A stretch of DNA of 64,000 nucleotides, taken from Vibrio cidicii (GTDB lineage Bacteria > Pseudomonadota > Gammaproteobacteria > Enterobacterales > Vibrionaceae). Below, piece by piece: positions 1 through 8,425 of the stretch (within the stretch, counting starts at the first letter, position 1; the number at the start of each line of letters is the position of its first letter). The notes under the pieces were generated by a model that worked only from the letters and a program-made list of their open reading frames with translations, was not told the origin of the DNA and ran no database searches. Location: contig NZ_CP046804.1 in NCBI RefSeq assembly GCF_009763805.1, forward strand, positions 1,612,001 to 1,676,000, given 5' to 3'. A program made the translations under genes and the position numbers.

Positions 1-719
1 TTTACGCGCTCAATAATGGCCTGCCTATCAACTTGAGCCAATCCTTGATTAAAAGTATCACGCCACTGAATTCCCAGTGGCGTGTTTTTAAAGGCAATAT
101 GAAGCTGTTTTTCGACCAACAACTTCTCATTCATTTTCACTCGCTGACGGAGAAAATCCGCTTTAGGATCCGCTTCCACCAAGTAAGCTAAAACATTGGC
201 ATCAATCACCGCAATATCCAGCCGACCCTTAGCAACCAGATAAATGTTCAATAAATCGTTGGCGCTTTGCTCAACGTAGAGTTGCTGCGCAGCGATCATC
301 GCATCCAACTCCGGTGTATTGATATAGTCCTGCACGACGCCGACCCGAAAAGGTATGATGTCTCTCAAGCTCTTCCAACCTATAGGCTTATTGATATTTT
401 CTACAAACCCGAGCGGGCCGCTACCAAGAGAAGTCGAAAACACATACTCTTGGGTGGCAAACTCATATTCAGGAAAGTAGCCGACGAATTGCTCACTTTT
501 CGCTACTTTGGCAATTGCTCTTGGCCAAGGATGAAACTCCACTTCTAGTGCATATCCCATCGCTAAAAATGCTTCGCGAGCAATCGCTACCGAGTAACCA
601 TTTTCGGGTAAGTTGGCTCCAGAATATGGCGGCCATTCCAATGAGGTGAGGTACACCTTGGGCATTTCAGCTCGGCACACCACACTGTAACAAAGTATTA
701 AAACCACCAACCACTTCAT
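1..719 (-). CDS. periplasmic solute-binding protein (SBP_bac_3 type), 3' end cut by window edge
   Basis: Reading leftward from an ATG at 719 gives an open frame that runs off base 1. Residues 1-18 (MKWLVVLILCYSVVCRA) look like a Sec signal peptide. The mature part starts with VYLTSLEWPPYSG and continues with GYSVAIAREAF, the usual opening of bacterial extracellular solute-binding proteins family 3 (amino-acid-binding and related sensors). About 239 residues are visible and the family is normally about 240-270 long, so only the last few codons are missing. No transporter permease lies next to it inside the window, so it may be a stand-alone binding protein or a fragment of a larger locus to the left. 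The ligand cannot be told. Confidence 0.75.
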   Translation of the reverse strand, partial: MKWLVVLILCYSVVCRAEMPKVYLTSLEWPPYSGANLPENGYSVAIAREAFLAMGYALEVEFHPWPRAIAKVAKSEQFVGYFPEYEFATQEYVFSTSLGSGPLGFVENINKPIGWKSLRDIIPFRVGVVQDYINTPELDAMIAAQQLYVEQSANDLLNIYLVAKGRLDIAVIDANVLAYLVEADPKADFLRQRVKMNEKLLVEKQLHIAFKNTPLGIQWRDTFNQGLAQVDRQAIIERV

Positions 720-1017
720 CACGGCTGCTCTCTCACTACTGATGGAGTACTTAGTAAAGATAATGCCAGATGGTTTAAGATGCGACTTTAACTCGCGACT
801 TACATCGCTGCACCTCGTAGGATGAGAGTGAGCCAGATGTTGCTTTTCACTTTATTGCCTACATCCGCGTAACTCACTTAATTTCTAGGCAGACCCACTA
901 TTTGAGCTCGCTTGCAAGCGTTAGCTTAATTCGGCTGGTATTTTTAGCAGAACACTGGTTAGATGCGCTTAATATTGTAATGGGTACTGTTTTGAGAAAT
1001 TGATTTAAGGTTTAGCG
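720..1017. other. intergenic region between divergent genes
   Basis: About 300 bases separate the solute-binding protein (leftward) from the YeeZ-like gene (rightward), so both promoters should lie here. I see no convincing operator, hairpin or small gene. Confidence 0.4.
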
Positions 1018-1872
1018 ATGAAAAACATTCTTATCATTGGAGCGGGTTGGCTCGGTTTCCCTCTAGCACAAACACTCACAACGCTTGGCCATACGGTGTT
1101 TATTACCCGTCGCTCACAAGAGGCGCTCGAAAGCCTCGATTTTCCCCAAAGCAGAAAATGGCCGCTGGATCTCAATCATTCTGATGCACACCAACAGCTC
1201 AGCCACTATCTCAATACAAGAAAATTTGACGTGGTCATTGGCTGTTTTCCTCCCGGCTTTCGCAAGGGCCAAGGCGCTGAGTATGCCCAGCACTGGCAAC
1301 TGATTGTCGATGCGCTTCGCAGCTCACATGCAACTAAGGTGATAATGATAAGCTCAACCACGGTTTATCCAAATCGTGCTGAGAAAATGGTCGAAGATGC
1401 GGCCAATTTGGCGATAGCGCAAAATAATCACCAATTTAGCGACAAAGCGCGCATCATGCTGCAAGCAGAGGACGCACTGATCCAATCTGACCACCCTTTC
1501 ACCATTTTGCGCTTGAGTGGCTTGATTGGACCACAACGTCATCCGGCACGCTTTGTCGCACACTTAAAGCAAGTGAGCCGTCTTGCACCTGCCAATATGT
1601 TACATCAGCAAGACGCAGTGAGCGCCGCGTTTTTTGCCGTCACTCATGCTGATGATCAGATCCTCAACGTGACAACGCCGCGCACCGTCGATAAGGCGAC
1701 GTTTTATCAAAGCGCTTTAGAAGCGGCTGGGATGCCCGGGGGGTTACCTGAGAGAGTCGATGTGGCAGATAAAGAGATCAGCGCCGAAAAGCTGCTCTCA
1801 CTGGGGTTTGAGTTTCACTATCAATCCACTTTGGATGCCTTGTCACTGCCTAGCGAGGCAAAGGGGCAGTAA
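1018..1872 (+). CDS. YeeZ-like NAD(P)-binding sugar-epimerase-family protein
   Basis: A 284-residue protein beginning MKNILIIGAGWLG, a Rossmann nucleotide-binding loop (GxGxxG, residues 8-13), followed by ITRRS at the end of strand 2, which suggests NADP preference. Later it has MISSTTVYP and LRLSGLIGP, the SDR-type strand 4/5 patterns also seen in E. coli YeeZ, an atypical extended short-chain dehydrogenase. The classical YxxxK pair is not obvious, as in YeeZ itself, so catalytic activity is uncertain. It is a single gene, followed by a weak hairpin (about 1887-1914) before the convergent tdk. No substrate can be inferred from the context. Confidence 0.8.
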   Translation: MKNILIIGAGWLGFPLAQTLTTLGHTVFITRRSQEALESLDFPQSRKWPLDLNHSDAHQQLSHYLNTRKFDVVIGCFPPGFRKGQGAEYAQHWQLIVDALRSSHATKVIMISSTTVYPNRAEKMVEDAANLAIAQNNHQFSDKARIMLQAEDALIQSDHPFTILRLSGLIGPQRHPARFVAHLKQVSRLAPANMLHQQDAVSAAFFAVTHADDQILNVTTPRTVDKATFYQSALEAAGMPGGLPERVDVADKEISAEKLLSLGFEFHYQSTLDALSLPSEAKGQ

Positions 1873-1923
1873 AAAGGTGAGACAACGGGCTGTCATAAAA
1901 AGCTAAGGCAGCCCTAAAATACG

Positions 1924-2503
1924 TTACTTACCAAGCGCTTCTTTGTAGTGCTGACGACAAACCGACACATAGCGATCATTGCCACCAATAGCGACCTGAT
2001 CCCCTTCTGCAATGGCATTACCATGCTCATCGGTACGAATGACCATGTTGGCTTTACGGCCACAGTGACAAATGGTTTTTAGCTCGACTAATTTATCGGC
2101 CCAAGAAAGCAGATACTTGCTACCTTCAAACAACTCACCGAGAAAATCCGTGCGCAGGCCATAACACAGCACTGGGATACCAAGCTTATCGACTACTTCA
2201 GTCAACTGATAGACCTGTTTCTTTCGACAAAAACTGGCTTTCATCCACCAGTACACAGTGCCGTTTTTCTGCTTGGTCTAATCTGGCAATCTCATGATAA
2301 AGATCGCTTTCGCCAGTGAACAAATGCGCTTCTGCTTGCAAACCGATGCGAGAGCTCACCTTGCCGACACCATAACGATCGTCCAAGGCGGCGGTAAAAA
2401 TAACCGGCGTCATGCCCCGCTCTTGATAGTTAAATGCCGATTGAAGAAGCGTTGTTGATTTACCCGCATTCATTGCTGAGTAGTAAAAATACATCTGAGC
2501 CAC
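1924..2503 (-). pseudogene. tdk: thymidine kinase, split by a one-base insertion
   Basis: Thymidine kinase phosphorylates thymidine to dTMP in the salvage pathway. The N-terminal part (2503 down to about 2222) starts [17 protein letters not shown] with the P-loop and runs to [11 protein letters not shown] (Walker B). The reading then slips and continues in another frame with [19 protein letters not shown], the zinc-ribbon cysteines (CHCGRK) and [13 protein letters not shown]. Deleting one base from the GTTTC at 2217-2221 (GAAAC on the coding strand) gives SKEQVYQL, aligning column for column with E. coli Tdk, and a normal 192-residue protein. The lesion is of the same type as eleven others in this window, so a read error is more likely than real decay. 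Confidence 0.92.
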
Positions 2504-2540
2504 AGATTGCTACCTAAATGAAAAAGTGAAAGATTCAAAG

Positions 2541-2567
2541 AAAAGGGCTGAATAATCAGCCCTTTTT
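2541..2567 (-). terminator. rho-independent terminator of cysS
   Basis: AAAAGGGCTG / CAGCCCTTTTT inverted repeat with a six-base loop just after the cysS stop. A and T runs on both sides allow function in either direction. Confidence 0.8.
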
Positions 2568-2579
2568 AAAAAGATATAA

Positions 2580-3962
2580 TTATTTGCGACGCCAGCTCGT
2601 CCCTTCCGGACCATCTTCCAGAACAATGCCCATCTCGTTGAGTCTATCGCGGGCCAAATCAGCGTTAGCCCAATCTTTCGCTGCGCGCGAGTCATTACGC
2701 AGCTTGATCAGTGCTTCGATTTCAGCCACTTCATCGTCATTACCGGCATCGCCTTTGAGAAACGCTTCTGGATCTTGATGCAAAATACCAATCACATCCG
2801 CCAGTTCACGCATCAGCGCACCAAGCGCGCTCGCTTTCTCAAGGCTTTCGGTTTTTAAGCGGTTAACTTCGCGAGCCATATCAAACAGCACTGAATACGC
2901 TTCTGGGGTATTGAAATCGTCGTTCATTGCGGTGGTAAAGCGCGTTACATACTCTTCACCACCGGCTGGCGCGGCGCTGAGATCCAAACCACGAAGGGCA
3001 GTGTACAAGCGCTCAAGCGATGCACGTGCTTGGTTTAAGTTCTCTTCGCTGTAGTTTAGCTGGCTGCGGTAATGACCTGACATTAAGAAATAGCGTACCG
3101 TTTCTGCATCGTAGTGAGACAGCACGTCGCGAATGGTGAAGAAGTTACCGAGTGATTTCGACATTTTCTCTTTGTCGACCATCACCATGCCGCTGTGCAT
3201 CCAAGTGTTAACGTACTTGGTGTCATGCGCGCAACAAGATTGCGCGATTTCGTTTTCGTGGTGCGGGAATTGCAAGTCCGAGCCACCACCGTGAATATCA
3301 AAATGATTGCCAAGAATTGACGAGTTCATCGCAGAACATTCGATGTGCCAACCCGGACGACCTGGGCCCCATGGCGATTCCCACGTTGGTTCACCCGGTT
3401 TAGACATTTTCCACAGAACAAAATCCAGTGGGCAGCGTTTGGCCGTTTCCACATCAACTCGCGCACCCGCTTGCAGCTGATCCAGATCTTGCTTCGACAG
3501 CTTGCCATATTCGTCAAATTTATTGACTTCAAACATCACGTCGCCATTGTCGGCCACATAGGCAAAACCGCGCTCAATCAACTTCTCGACCAGCTCAATA
3601 ATCTCTTGGATGTATTGAGTGGCACGCGGCTCGACATCCGGACGCTTCATATTCAAGGCATCGAAATCGGCGTGCATTTCGCCAATCAGACGCTCGGTCA
3701 GTGAGTCACACGATTCACCGTTTTCGGCTGCACGTTTGATGATCTTGTCGTCGATATCCGTGATGTTACGCACAAATGTCAGGTCATAGCCTAAGTAGCG
3801 AAGGTAACGAGAAACCACATCAAACGACACAAACGTGCGGCCATGCCCGATGTGACAAAGATCATAGATGGTCACCCCACAGACATACATGCCAACTTTA
3901 CCGGCCGTAATTGGTTTGAATTCCTCTTTCTGTCTGGTGAGTGTGTTATATATCTTCAACAT
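2580..3962 (-). CDS. cysS: cysteinyl-tRNA synthetase
   Basis: Charges tRNA-Cys with cysteine; class I synthetase, cytosolic monomer. The 460-residue length is normal. The HIGH signature is at residues 37-40 (CHIGHGRT), and KMSKS occurs near residue 267 ([12 protein letters not shown]). The zinc-binding cysteine in [10 protein letters not shown] and the GWHIECSAM segment are present. The frame is uninterrupted, and the C-terminus has the expected anticodon-binding region ending GTSWRRK. It lies divergent to ppiB, with about 200 bases between the two starts, the usual arrangement in Vibrio and many enterobacteria. Confidence 0.97.
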   Translation of the reverse strand: MLKIYNTLTRQKEEFKPITAGKVGMYVCGVTIYDLCHIGHGRTFVSFDVVSRYLRYLGYDLTFVRNITDIDDKIIKRAAENGESCDSLTERLIGEMHADFDALNMKRPDVEPRATQYIQEIIELVEKLIERGFAYVADNGDVMFEVNKFDEYGKLSKQDLDQLQAGARVDVETAKRCPLDFVLWKMSKPGEPTWESPWGPGRPGWHIECSAMNSSILGNHFDIHGGGSDLQFPHHENEIAQSCCAHDTKYVNTWMHSGMVMVDKEKMSKSLGNFFTIRDVLSHYDAETVRYFLMSGHYRSQLNYSEENLNQARASLERLYTALRGLDLSAAPAGGEEYVTRFTTAMNDDFNTPEAYSVLFDMAREVNRLKTESLEKASALGALMRELADVIGILHQDPEAFLKGDAGNDDEVAEIEALIKLRNDSRAAKDWANADLARDRLNEMGIVLEDGPEGTSWRRK

Positions 3963-4162
3963 GATCTCTATCTAAGCTTGTGAATGAATTACAGGAGGGC
4001 GAGTATATCAACTCAATCTCTAATAGGTAATAGCAATTAACCGATAAAACGATAAACGGCTAAACTTCAGACACAAAAACTCGAATTGTTCGTACTGCGT
4101 TTGCATGCGACTGAACTTAGGCTAGAATTCTCATTTTGACAAAAACAGTAAAGGAACAGCGC

Positions 4163-4658
4163 ATGATCACCCTGCACACAAATTTTGGTGACATTAAGAT
4201 TCAATTGAACGAAGAAAAAGCACCGGAAACCAGTGCGAACTTCCTACAGTACTGCCGTGACGGTTTCTACGACAACACTCTGTTCCACCGTGTTATCGAT
4301 GGTTTTATGATCCAAGGCGGCGGCATGGAATCAGGCCTGCGTGAAAAACAAACCCGTTCACCGATCAAAAATGAAGCAAATAACGGTTTGAGCAACAAAG
4401 TCGGTACTATCGCAATGGCGCGTACCATGGAGCCGCACTCAGCTAGCTCACAGTTCTTCATCAACGTAAACAACAATACCTTCCTGGATTTCCGCGCTGA
4501 AAGCCTAGATGGTTGGGGCTACTGCGTGTTTGGTGAAGTGGTTGAAGGCATGGATGTGGTGAACAAAATTAAAGGTGTGAGTACGGGTTTCTCGTGGCAT
4601 GCATCAAGATGTACCACTAGAAGAAGTGGTTATCACTGGTACCACTATTCACGCGTAA
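4163..4658 (+). CDS. ppiB: peptidyl-prolyl cis-trans isomerase B (cyclophilin), +1 frameshift near the C-terminus
   Basis: Cytoplasmic cyclophilin that isomerises X-Pro bonds. The start is the ATG at 4163, preceded by AAGGAAC; an in-frame TTG further upstream (4136) is less likely. Core motifs are [13 protein letters not shown] and the SQFFINV strand. After [10 protein letters not shown] the frame is lost. Removing one T from GTTTC at 4587-4591 restores [22 protein letters not shown] with a stop at 4656-4658 and a 164-residue protein, the same length as E. coli PpiB. As written, the frame runs on with an unrelated tail to 4690. Followed at once by a strong hairpin and then lpxH. Confidence 0.92.
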
Positions 4659-4691
4659 TCGCTCGCGGTATTTTCAACACGAAGAGTTGAT

Positions 4692-4716
4692 GGGGAGGCA
4701 ATGCCTCCCCTTATTT
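4692..4716 (+). terminator. hairpin between ppiB and lpxH
   Basis: GGGGAGGC / GCCTCCCC with a three-base loop followed by TTATTTCT. It ends only a few bases before the lpxH start, so it would both terminate or attenuate ppiB transcription and cover the lpxH ribosome-binding region. Confidence 0.7.
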
Positions 4717-4718
4717 CT

Positions 4719-5447
4719 ATGACGACACTATTTATTTCAGACCTGCACCTTAGCCCCGCACGCAGCGACATTACCGAGTGTTTTGTCCGTTTTATGCGTG
4801 ATGAAGCGCCTCACGCGGATGCCCTTTATGTCTTGGGCGATCTGTTTGAATTTTGGATTGGCGATGATGACCAAACGCCGTTTGCCAATCAAATTCGCAT
4901 GGAGTTCAAAAGGTTAACCGAAAGCGGCGTTGCGGTTTATTTCGTACAAGGGAACCGTGACTTTCTGTTGGGTAAGCGCTTTTGCAAACAAACGGGCATA
5001 ACGTTGCTGGCAGACGTCACTACCATAGAGCTATATGGACGAAAGGCGGTGATTTTACACGGTGATACTCTTTGCACCGATGATGTCAGCTATCAAAAAT
5101 TTCGCCGTACCGTGCATCAACCTTGGTTGCAATGGCTGTTTAAACGCATTCCTTGGATGATCAAAAAGCGTATTGTTGCCAAAGTCCAGTCTGGTGTTCG
5201 CGACGACAAGAGCAATAAGTCACTTGAGATTATGGACGTCAATCAGGAAGAAGTCGAAAAGGTGATGGCGCAATATCAGGTGACACTGATGATTCATGGC
5301 CATACCCACAGACCTAACGTCCATCACTTCGAAAATGCACAAGGTCAGATGACACGTATTGTGCTTGGCGACTGGTATCAGCAAGGCTCGGTTTTACGTG
5401 TCACGGCAGAACAGTGTGAGCTGCAAACTCGACCATTTGCCTCTTAA
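4719..5447 (+). CDS. lpxH: UDP-2,3-diacylglucosamine diphosphatase
   Basis: Hydrolyses UDP-2,3-diacylglucosamine to lipid X in lipid A synthesis; peripheral inner-membrane metallophosphoesterase. I chose the ATG at 4719 ([13 protein letters not shown]), because metal ligands D8 and H10 then sit where the family has them; an in-frame ATG at 4701 lies inside the preceding hairpin. Other metal motifs follow in order: [28 protein letters not shown] and HGHTHRP. Length is 242 residues, normal for LpxH. The ppiB-lpxH pair is a common gammaproteobacterial arrangement. Confidence 0.95.
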   Translation: MTTLFISDLHLSPARSDITECFVRFMRDEAPHADALYVLGDLFEFWIGDDDQTPFANQIRMEFKRLTESGVAVYFVQGNRDFLLGKRFCKQTGITLLADVTTIELYGRKAVILHGDTLCTDDVSYQKFRRTVHQPWLQWLFKRIPWMIKKRIVAKVQSGVRDDKSNKSLEIMDVNQEEVEKVMAQYQVTLMIHGHTHRPNVHHFENAQGQMTRIVLGDWYQQGSVLRVTAEQCELQTRPFAS

Positions 5448-5569
5448 TAGACAACCAAAAGCAAAGAGATGACCGGGTTGGCAAACTGTTATATTGGACA
5501 TAGATATTTTGTTAAAAGTCGCTATCATCAAGACAAACTCACATGCGTTGATCAGATTAAGTAAACCAC

Positions 5570-6784
5570 TTGAAGTATTCATACGTTGCACGACAGCCCA
5601 TTCTAAATCGGAATAAAAAGACGATTGGCTACGAGCTTCTGTTCAGGGATGGGCCGAAAAATACCTTTCCTGAAGTTGAGCCGGAGCTAGCAACCAGTCG
5701 TCTGCTGTCCGATCATTTTTTGTCTACCCATTACAGCACTCTTGGCGACAAACTGGGTTTTGTTAATTTTCCCTATCAAAGCTTGCTCAATCTCGTTCCC
5801 ACCCTATTCCCCAAAGAAAGCTTAGTGGTGGAGATTTTAGAAGATTGCCCGCCGACGGATGAACTACTTGAGGCGATTAAAACGCTGCACCGCGCAGGCT
5901 ATCGTATCGCTTTGGACGACTTTGTACCGAACCGTGCTTGGAAGCGTTTTCTGCCTTTTATCCACATAATTAAATTTGATATTCGTATCGTCCCGATCGA
6001 CAAAGCAGCGGTCTACATCGGCTCACTCACTCGATTAAATATTGAATTCTTGGCAGAGAAGGTCGAAACCTATCAAGAGTACCAACAAGCGATCGAGGCA
6101 GGTTTTCATTATTTCCAAGGCTACTTTTTCAGTAAGCCAGAAATGATTCAGAAAAAGAAACTCAATCCTTCGTTTCTCACCGTGGTGCAACTTTGTAAAG
6201 AGATCGCCGACGAGCCGATAGATTTTAATGAAGTTGAGCGGCTGTTTTCCATCGACGTCACGCTCTCTTACAAGCTGATGACTTATGTCAACTCAGGTTA
6301 CACCTTAGCAGCGAAAATTAAGTCGTTTCGTCAGGCTCTGATTTACCTTGGCGAAGATAGATTACGACGTTTTATCTCTTTGGTTGCAGTGGCATCGGTA
6401 CAGGAAGATAAGCCGGATTCGCTCTACGCACTCGCAGTTCAGCGCGCTCGTGCTTGCGAGCTATTGCTTGAATACACCAAAGCACAATATGACCCCGGGC
6501 AAGCATTTCTCACTGGTCTATTCTCACTTTTAGATTCCCTGCTTGACCAACCGCTCAACGATATCATTAACGACATTCCGGTCGACGAAGAAGTCAAAGC
6601 AGCCCTTATCGAACGAGAAGGATTGCTTGGTTATTTGCTCTCGATGATCATCGCTTATGAACAAGCGGACTGGGAGTTGGCCAGTAAATATCAACAACAG
6701 CTAAATATCAGTGAAAATCAGTTGTGTAAAGCTTACAGCCAAGCGACCAGTTGGACACAAGAACTGCTTTCGCAAACATCGTGA
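5570..6784 (+). CDS. EAL-HDOD signalling protein
   Basis: 404 residues with an N-terminal EAL-type domain (about 1-205) and a C-terminal HDOD domain (about 205-400), the YuxH architecture. EAL signatures are partly kept: ELLFR at 22-26, a K..AEKVE segment and QGYFFSKP. The DDFGT loop reads DDFVP, however, so c-di-GMP phosphodiesterase activity is doubtful and the domain may only bind or sense. The HDOD part has DVTLSYKLMTYVNS. The start is a TTG (frame opening MKYSYVARQPIL); no better ATG exists. Vibrio has several proteins of this type influencing motility and surface behaviour; the target of this one is unknown. Confidence 0.85.
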   Translation: MKYSYVARQPILNRNKKTIGYELLFRDGPKNTFPEVEPELATSRLLSDHFLSTHYSTLGDKLGFVNFPYQSLLNLVPTLFPKESLVVEILEDCPPTDELLEAIKTLHRAGYRIALDDFVPNRAWKRFLPFIHIIKFDIRIVPIDKAAVYIGSLTRLNIEFLAEKVETYQEYQQAIEAGFHYFQGYFFSKPEMIQKKKLNPSFLTVVQLCKEIADEPIDFNEVERLFSIDVTLSYKLMTYVNSGYTLAAKIKSFRQALIYLGEDRLRRFISLVAVASVQEDKPDSLYALAVQRARACELLLEYTKAQYDPGQAFLTGLFSLLDSLLDQPLNDIINDIPVDEEVKAALIEREGLLGYLLSMIIAYEQADWELASKYQQQLNISENQLCKAYSQATSWTQELLSQTS

Positions 6785-6849
6785 TCGAGTATACTGCCGC
6801 AAGCCCTCGACGTGGGGGCTTTGTGTTTCTACTTTAGCCGGATGCCGTT

Positions 6850-7347
6850 ATGTCTTTATGCCCTTGTGGTTCTCAACTCACTTATCAACACTGCTGTGAA
6901 AAAGCGCACCTTAACCATAATCATGCCACAACGCCGGAACAGTTGATGCGCTCGCGCTACACTGCTCATGTGTTGGGTTTGGTCGATTATGTTGTGAATA
7001 CCTACCACCCAAGCTGCCATGCCGAAGAACAGCGCGAAGCGATCGCAGCGTCGGTTAACAGTGATTGGTGCAAGCTTGAAGTGGTCAAAGCTGAAGCGGG
7101 CAGTAACGGGAACGAAGGTTTTGTCGAGTTCAAGGCCTACTTTAAGGAAGACGGAGAGCAATATTGCTTAAGTGAACGCTCGCGTTTCGTTAAAGAAGGC
7201 GGGCTTTGGTATTACATTGATGGCACGTTCCCAGAAGAAGCCGAGCCAGACCCACGTCTTAGTCAATCCATTAGCAGCTTGAAAGTCGGGCGCAATGATC
7301 CATGTATTTGTGGCAGTGGCAAAAAGTTTAAGAAGTGTTGTGGGTGA
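6850..7347 (+). CDS. YchJ-like SEC-C motif protein
   Basis: 165 residues with metal-binding SEC-C motifs at both ends: [13 protein letters not shown] at residues 4-16 and [13 protein letters not shown] at the C-terminus. The middle is the NTF2-like UPF0225 domain ([10 protein letters not shown], then [19 protein letters not shown]). The family matches E. coli YchJ, whose function is not established; SEC-C motifs bind zinc and contact SecB or nucleic acid in other proteins. It is a single gene beginning about 65 bases after the EAL-HDOD gene, so the two could be co-transcribed. Confidence 0.85.
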   Translation: MSLCPCGSQLTYQHCCEKAHLNHNHATTPEQLMRSRYTAHVLGLVDYVVNTYHPSCHAEEQREAIAASVNSDWCKLEVVKAEAGSNGNEGFVEFKAYFKEDGEQYCLSERSRFVKEGGLWYYIDGTFPEEAEPDPRLSQSISSLKVGRNDPCICGSGKKFKKCCG

Positions 7348-7457
7348 GAGTAGATTGCTCTGCTCATCCCCTTTGCACTGACACTAATTTGGGAAATTGA
7401 CGGGTCAGCACAGCCCAATCTCTTTTCCACATGGTTCTCACCCTATCGGTGCTTTGC

Positions 7458-7493
7458 AAAAAAGGATGCCATGCGTGACGTGGCATCCTTTTA
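7458..7493 (+). terminator. rho-independent terminator after the YchJ-like gene
   Basis: AAAAGGATGCCA / TGGCATCCTTTT, a 12-base stem with a short loop and T-rich 3' flank. The A run on the left would also let it work for leftward transcription. Confidence 0.8.
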
Positions 7494-7526
7494 TCGTCGC
7501 TTTAGATATTTGAACGAGATGATTTA

Positions 7527-7748
7527 TCATGATCTGCTTGTTGACCCAAGGCACCACAATAGCTTCACCAATCCCTCAAGCGGCGTAGTTTCACAACATC
7601 CGCAGACAATTTGACAAACGGTTTCAGCATCCATCTGCCATATTGCGAGCGGTTGAAGTGACATTTCAACGAGGTAAAGTACAAGTAAATCTAAACTGTA
7701 TTTCTCTCTAAACGCTACCATTGATTCACTTAGCGGAACCATACACAT
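7527..7748 (-). CDS. small hypothetical protein, doubtful
   Basis: A 73-codon leftward frame with a plausible amino-acid composition (MVAFREKYSLDLLVLYLVEMS, cysteine-rich CQIVCGCCE) that I cannot assign to a family. It contains a GAAAC on its coding strand (7588-7592), the motif at which twelve neighbours are frameshifted. If one A is removed the protein would end sooner with ELRRLRDW (60 residues). It lies downstream of the eight-gene envelope cluster and in the same direction. Confidence 0.3.
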   Translation of the reverse strand: MCMVPLSESMVAFREKYSLDLLVLYLVEMSLQPLAIWQMDAETVCQIVCGCCETTPLEGLVKLLWCLGSTSRS

Positions 7749-7831
7749 TTAGCATTTCACTGGCGTTTGGCTTTACATTTTTACCCAAGCATTTTTGCAT
7801 CTCACACAAGAAATAGCGGCTATCATCTACA

Positions 7832-8419
7832 TCATAGCTTTTTCGCTTGTTCTTCTAGTTGTTTACTTGTCTTTTGACTAACAAACTCTTTGTACAAAGC
7901 AGCTTTATCAGTTGGATCAAGATCTTCACTCGCAACTACCGCGGAATTAAACATCTTTTCAGATTCAATCTTTGGCATTACAACCAGCGCGCAAACTTGC
8001 TCCTCACCACCAATTTCAACCAGTGCTACTTGCTCAACTTGGCTCTTTTGAATCGAAGTATTGGTGATTTGCTTGGCGATTTGCTCAAAAGACGTACCCG
8101 ATGTATGGCCATCAACTGAGCTGTCTATTTTTTGATAGTTCTTTTCTAACACACTAACTTTAATATCAATGTTTTGAGCAAGTGTGTTGCGTGCAAGTGA
8201 AATAGCATGGTTACGATCGATAGAAAAATTACCCGACGCCGAAACACAGTTTGACGCGGCGAAACCATTCGCTGACGTTGGATTGAGTACCCAATTAGGT
8301 ACATTGCTACCTTTACTGGTCTCCACTTTCGCTGTGTTTTCTGAACCACTTTGACTCGCACAACCAGATAAGACCGCTGCGCTAATAGCTGCTGTAAGAA
8401 TTTGATATTTCATCTTCAA
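7832..8419 (-). CDS. LPP20-family lipoprotein
   Basis: 195 residues. The signal peptide ends in a lipobox, LSGCAS (Cys about residue 20), so it is an exported lipoprotein, without Asp at +2 and therefore expected in the outer membrane. The mature part has the LPP20 pattern: VPNWVLNP, then an alanine-rich helix (DRNHAISLARNTLAQNI) and a strand-rich end (EEQVCALVVMP). In Vibrio the flagellar H-ring lipoprotein FlgP also has an LPP20 domain. This is the last gene of the cluster, beginning six bases after the transglycosylase gene ends. Exact role unknown. Confidence 0.75.
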   Translation of the reverse strand: MKMKYQILTAAISAAVLSGCASQSGSENTAKVETSKGSNVPNWVLNPTSANGFAASNCVSASGNFSIDRNHAISLARNTLAQNIDIKVSVLEKNYQKIDSSVDGHTSGTSFEQIAKQITNTSIQKSQVEQVALVEIGGEEQVCALVVMPKIESEKMFNSAVVASEDLDPTDKAALYKEFVSQKTSKQLEEQAKKL

Positions 8420-8425
8420 TTCCTT

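Larger units (their letters stand above)
7348..7831. other. intergenic region with a terminator and one doubtful small frame
   Basis: Between the YchJ-like gene and the convergent envelope gene cluster. It holds a clear terminator at 7458-7493 and one small leftward frame, listed separately. I see nothing else in it. Confidence 0.4.

Noticed and set aside
2198..2256. Programmed frameshifting in tdk and the other split genes
   Set aside because: No slippery heptamer or shared downstream structure, the genes are unrelated, and orthologues are continuous; a common GAAAC/GTTTC insertion explains all.
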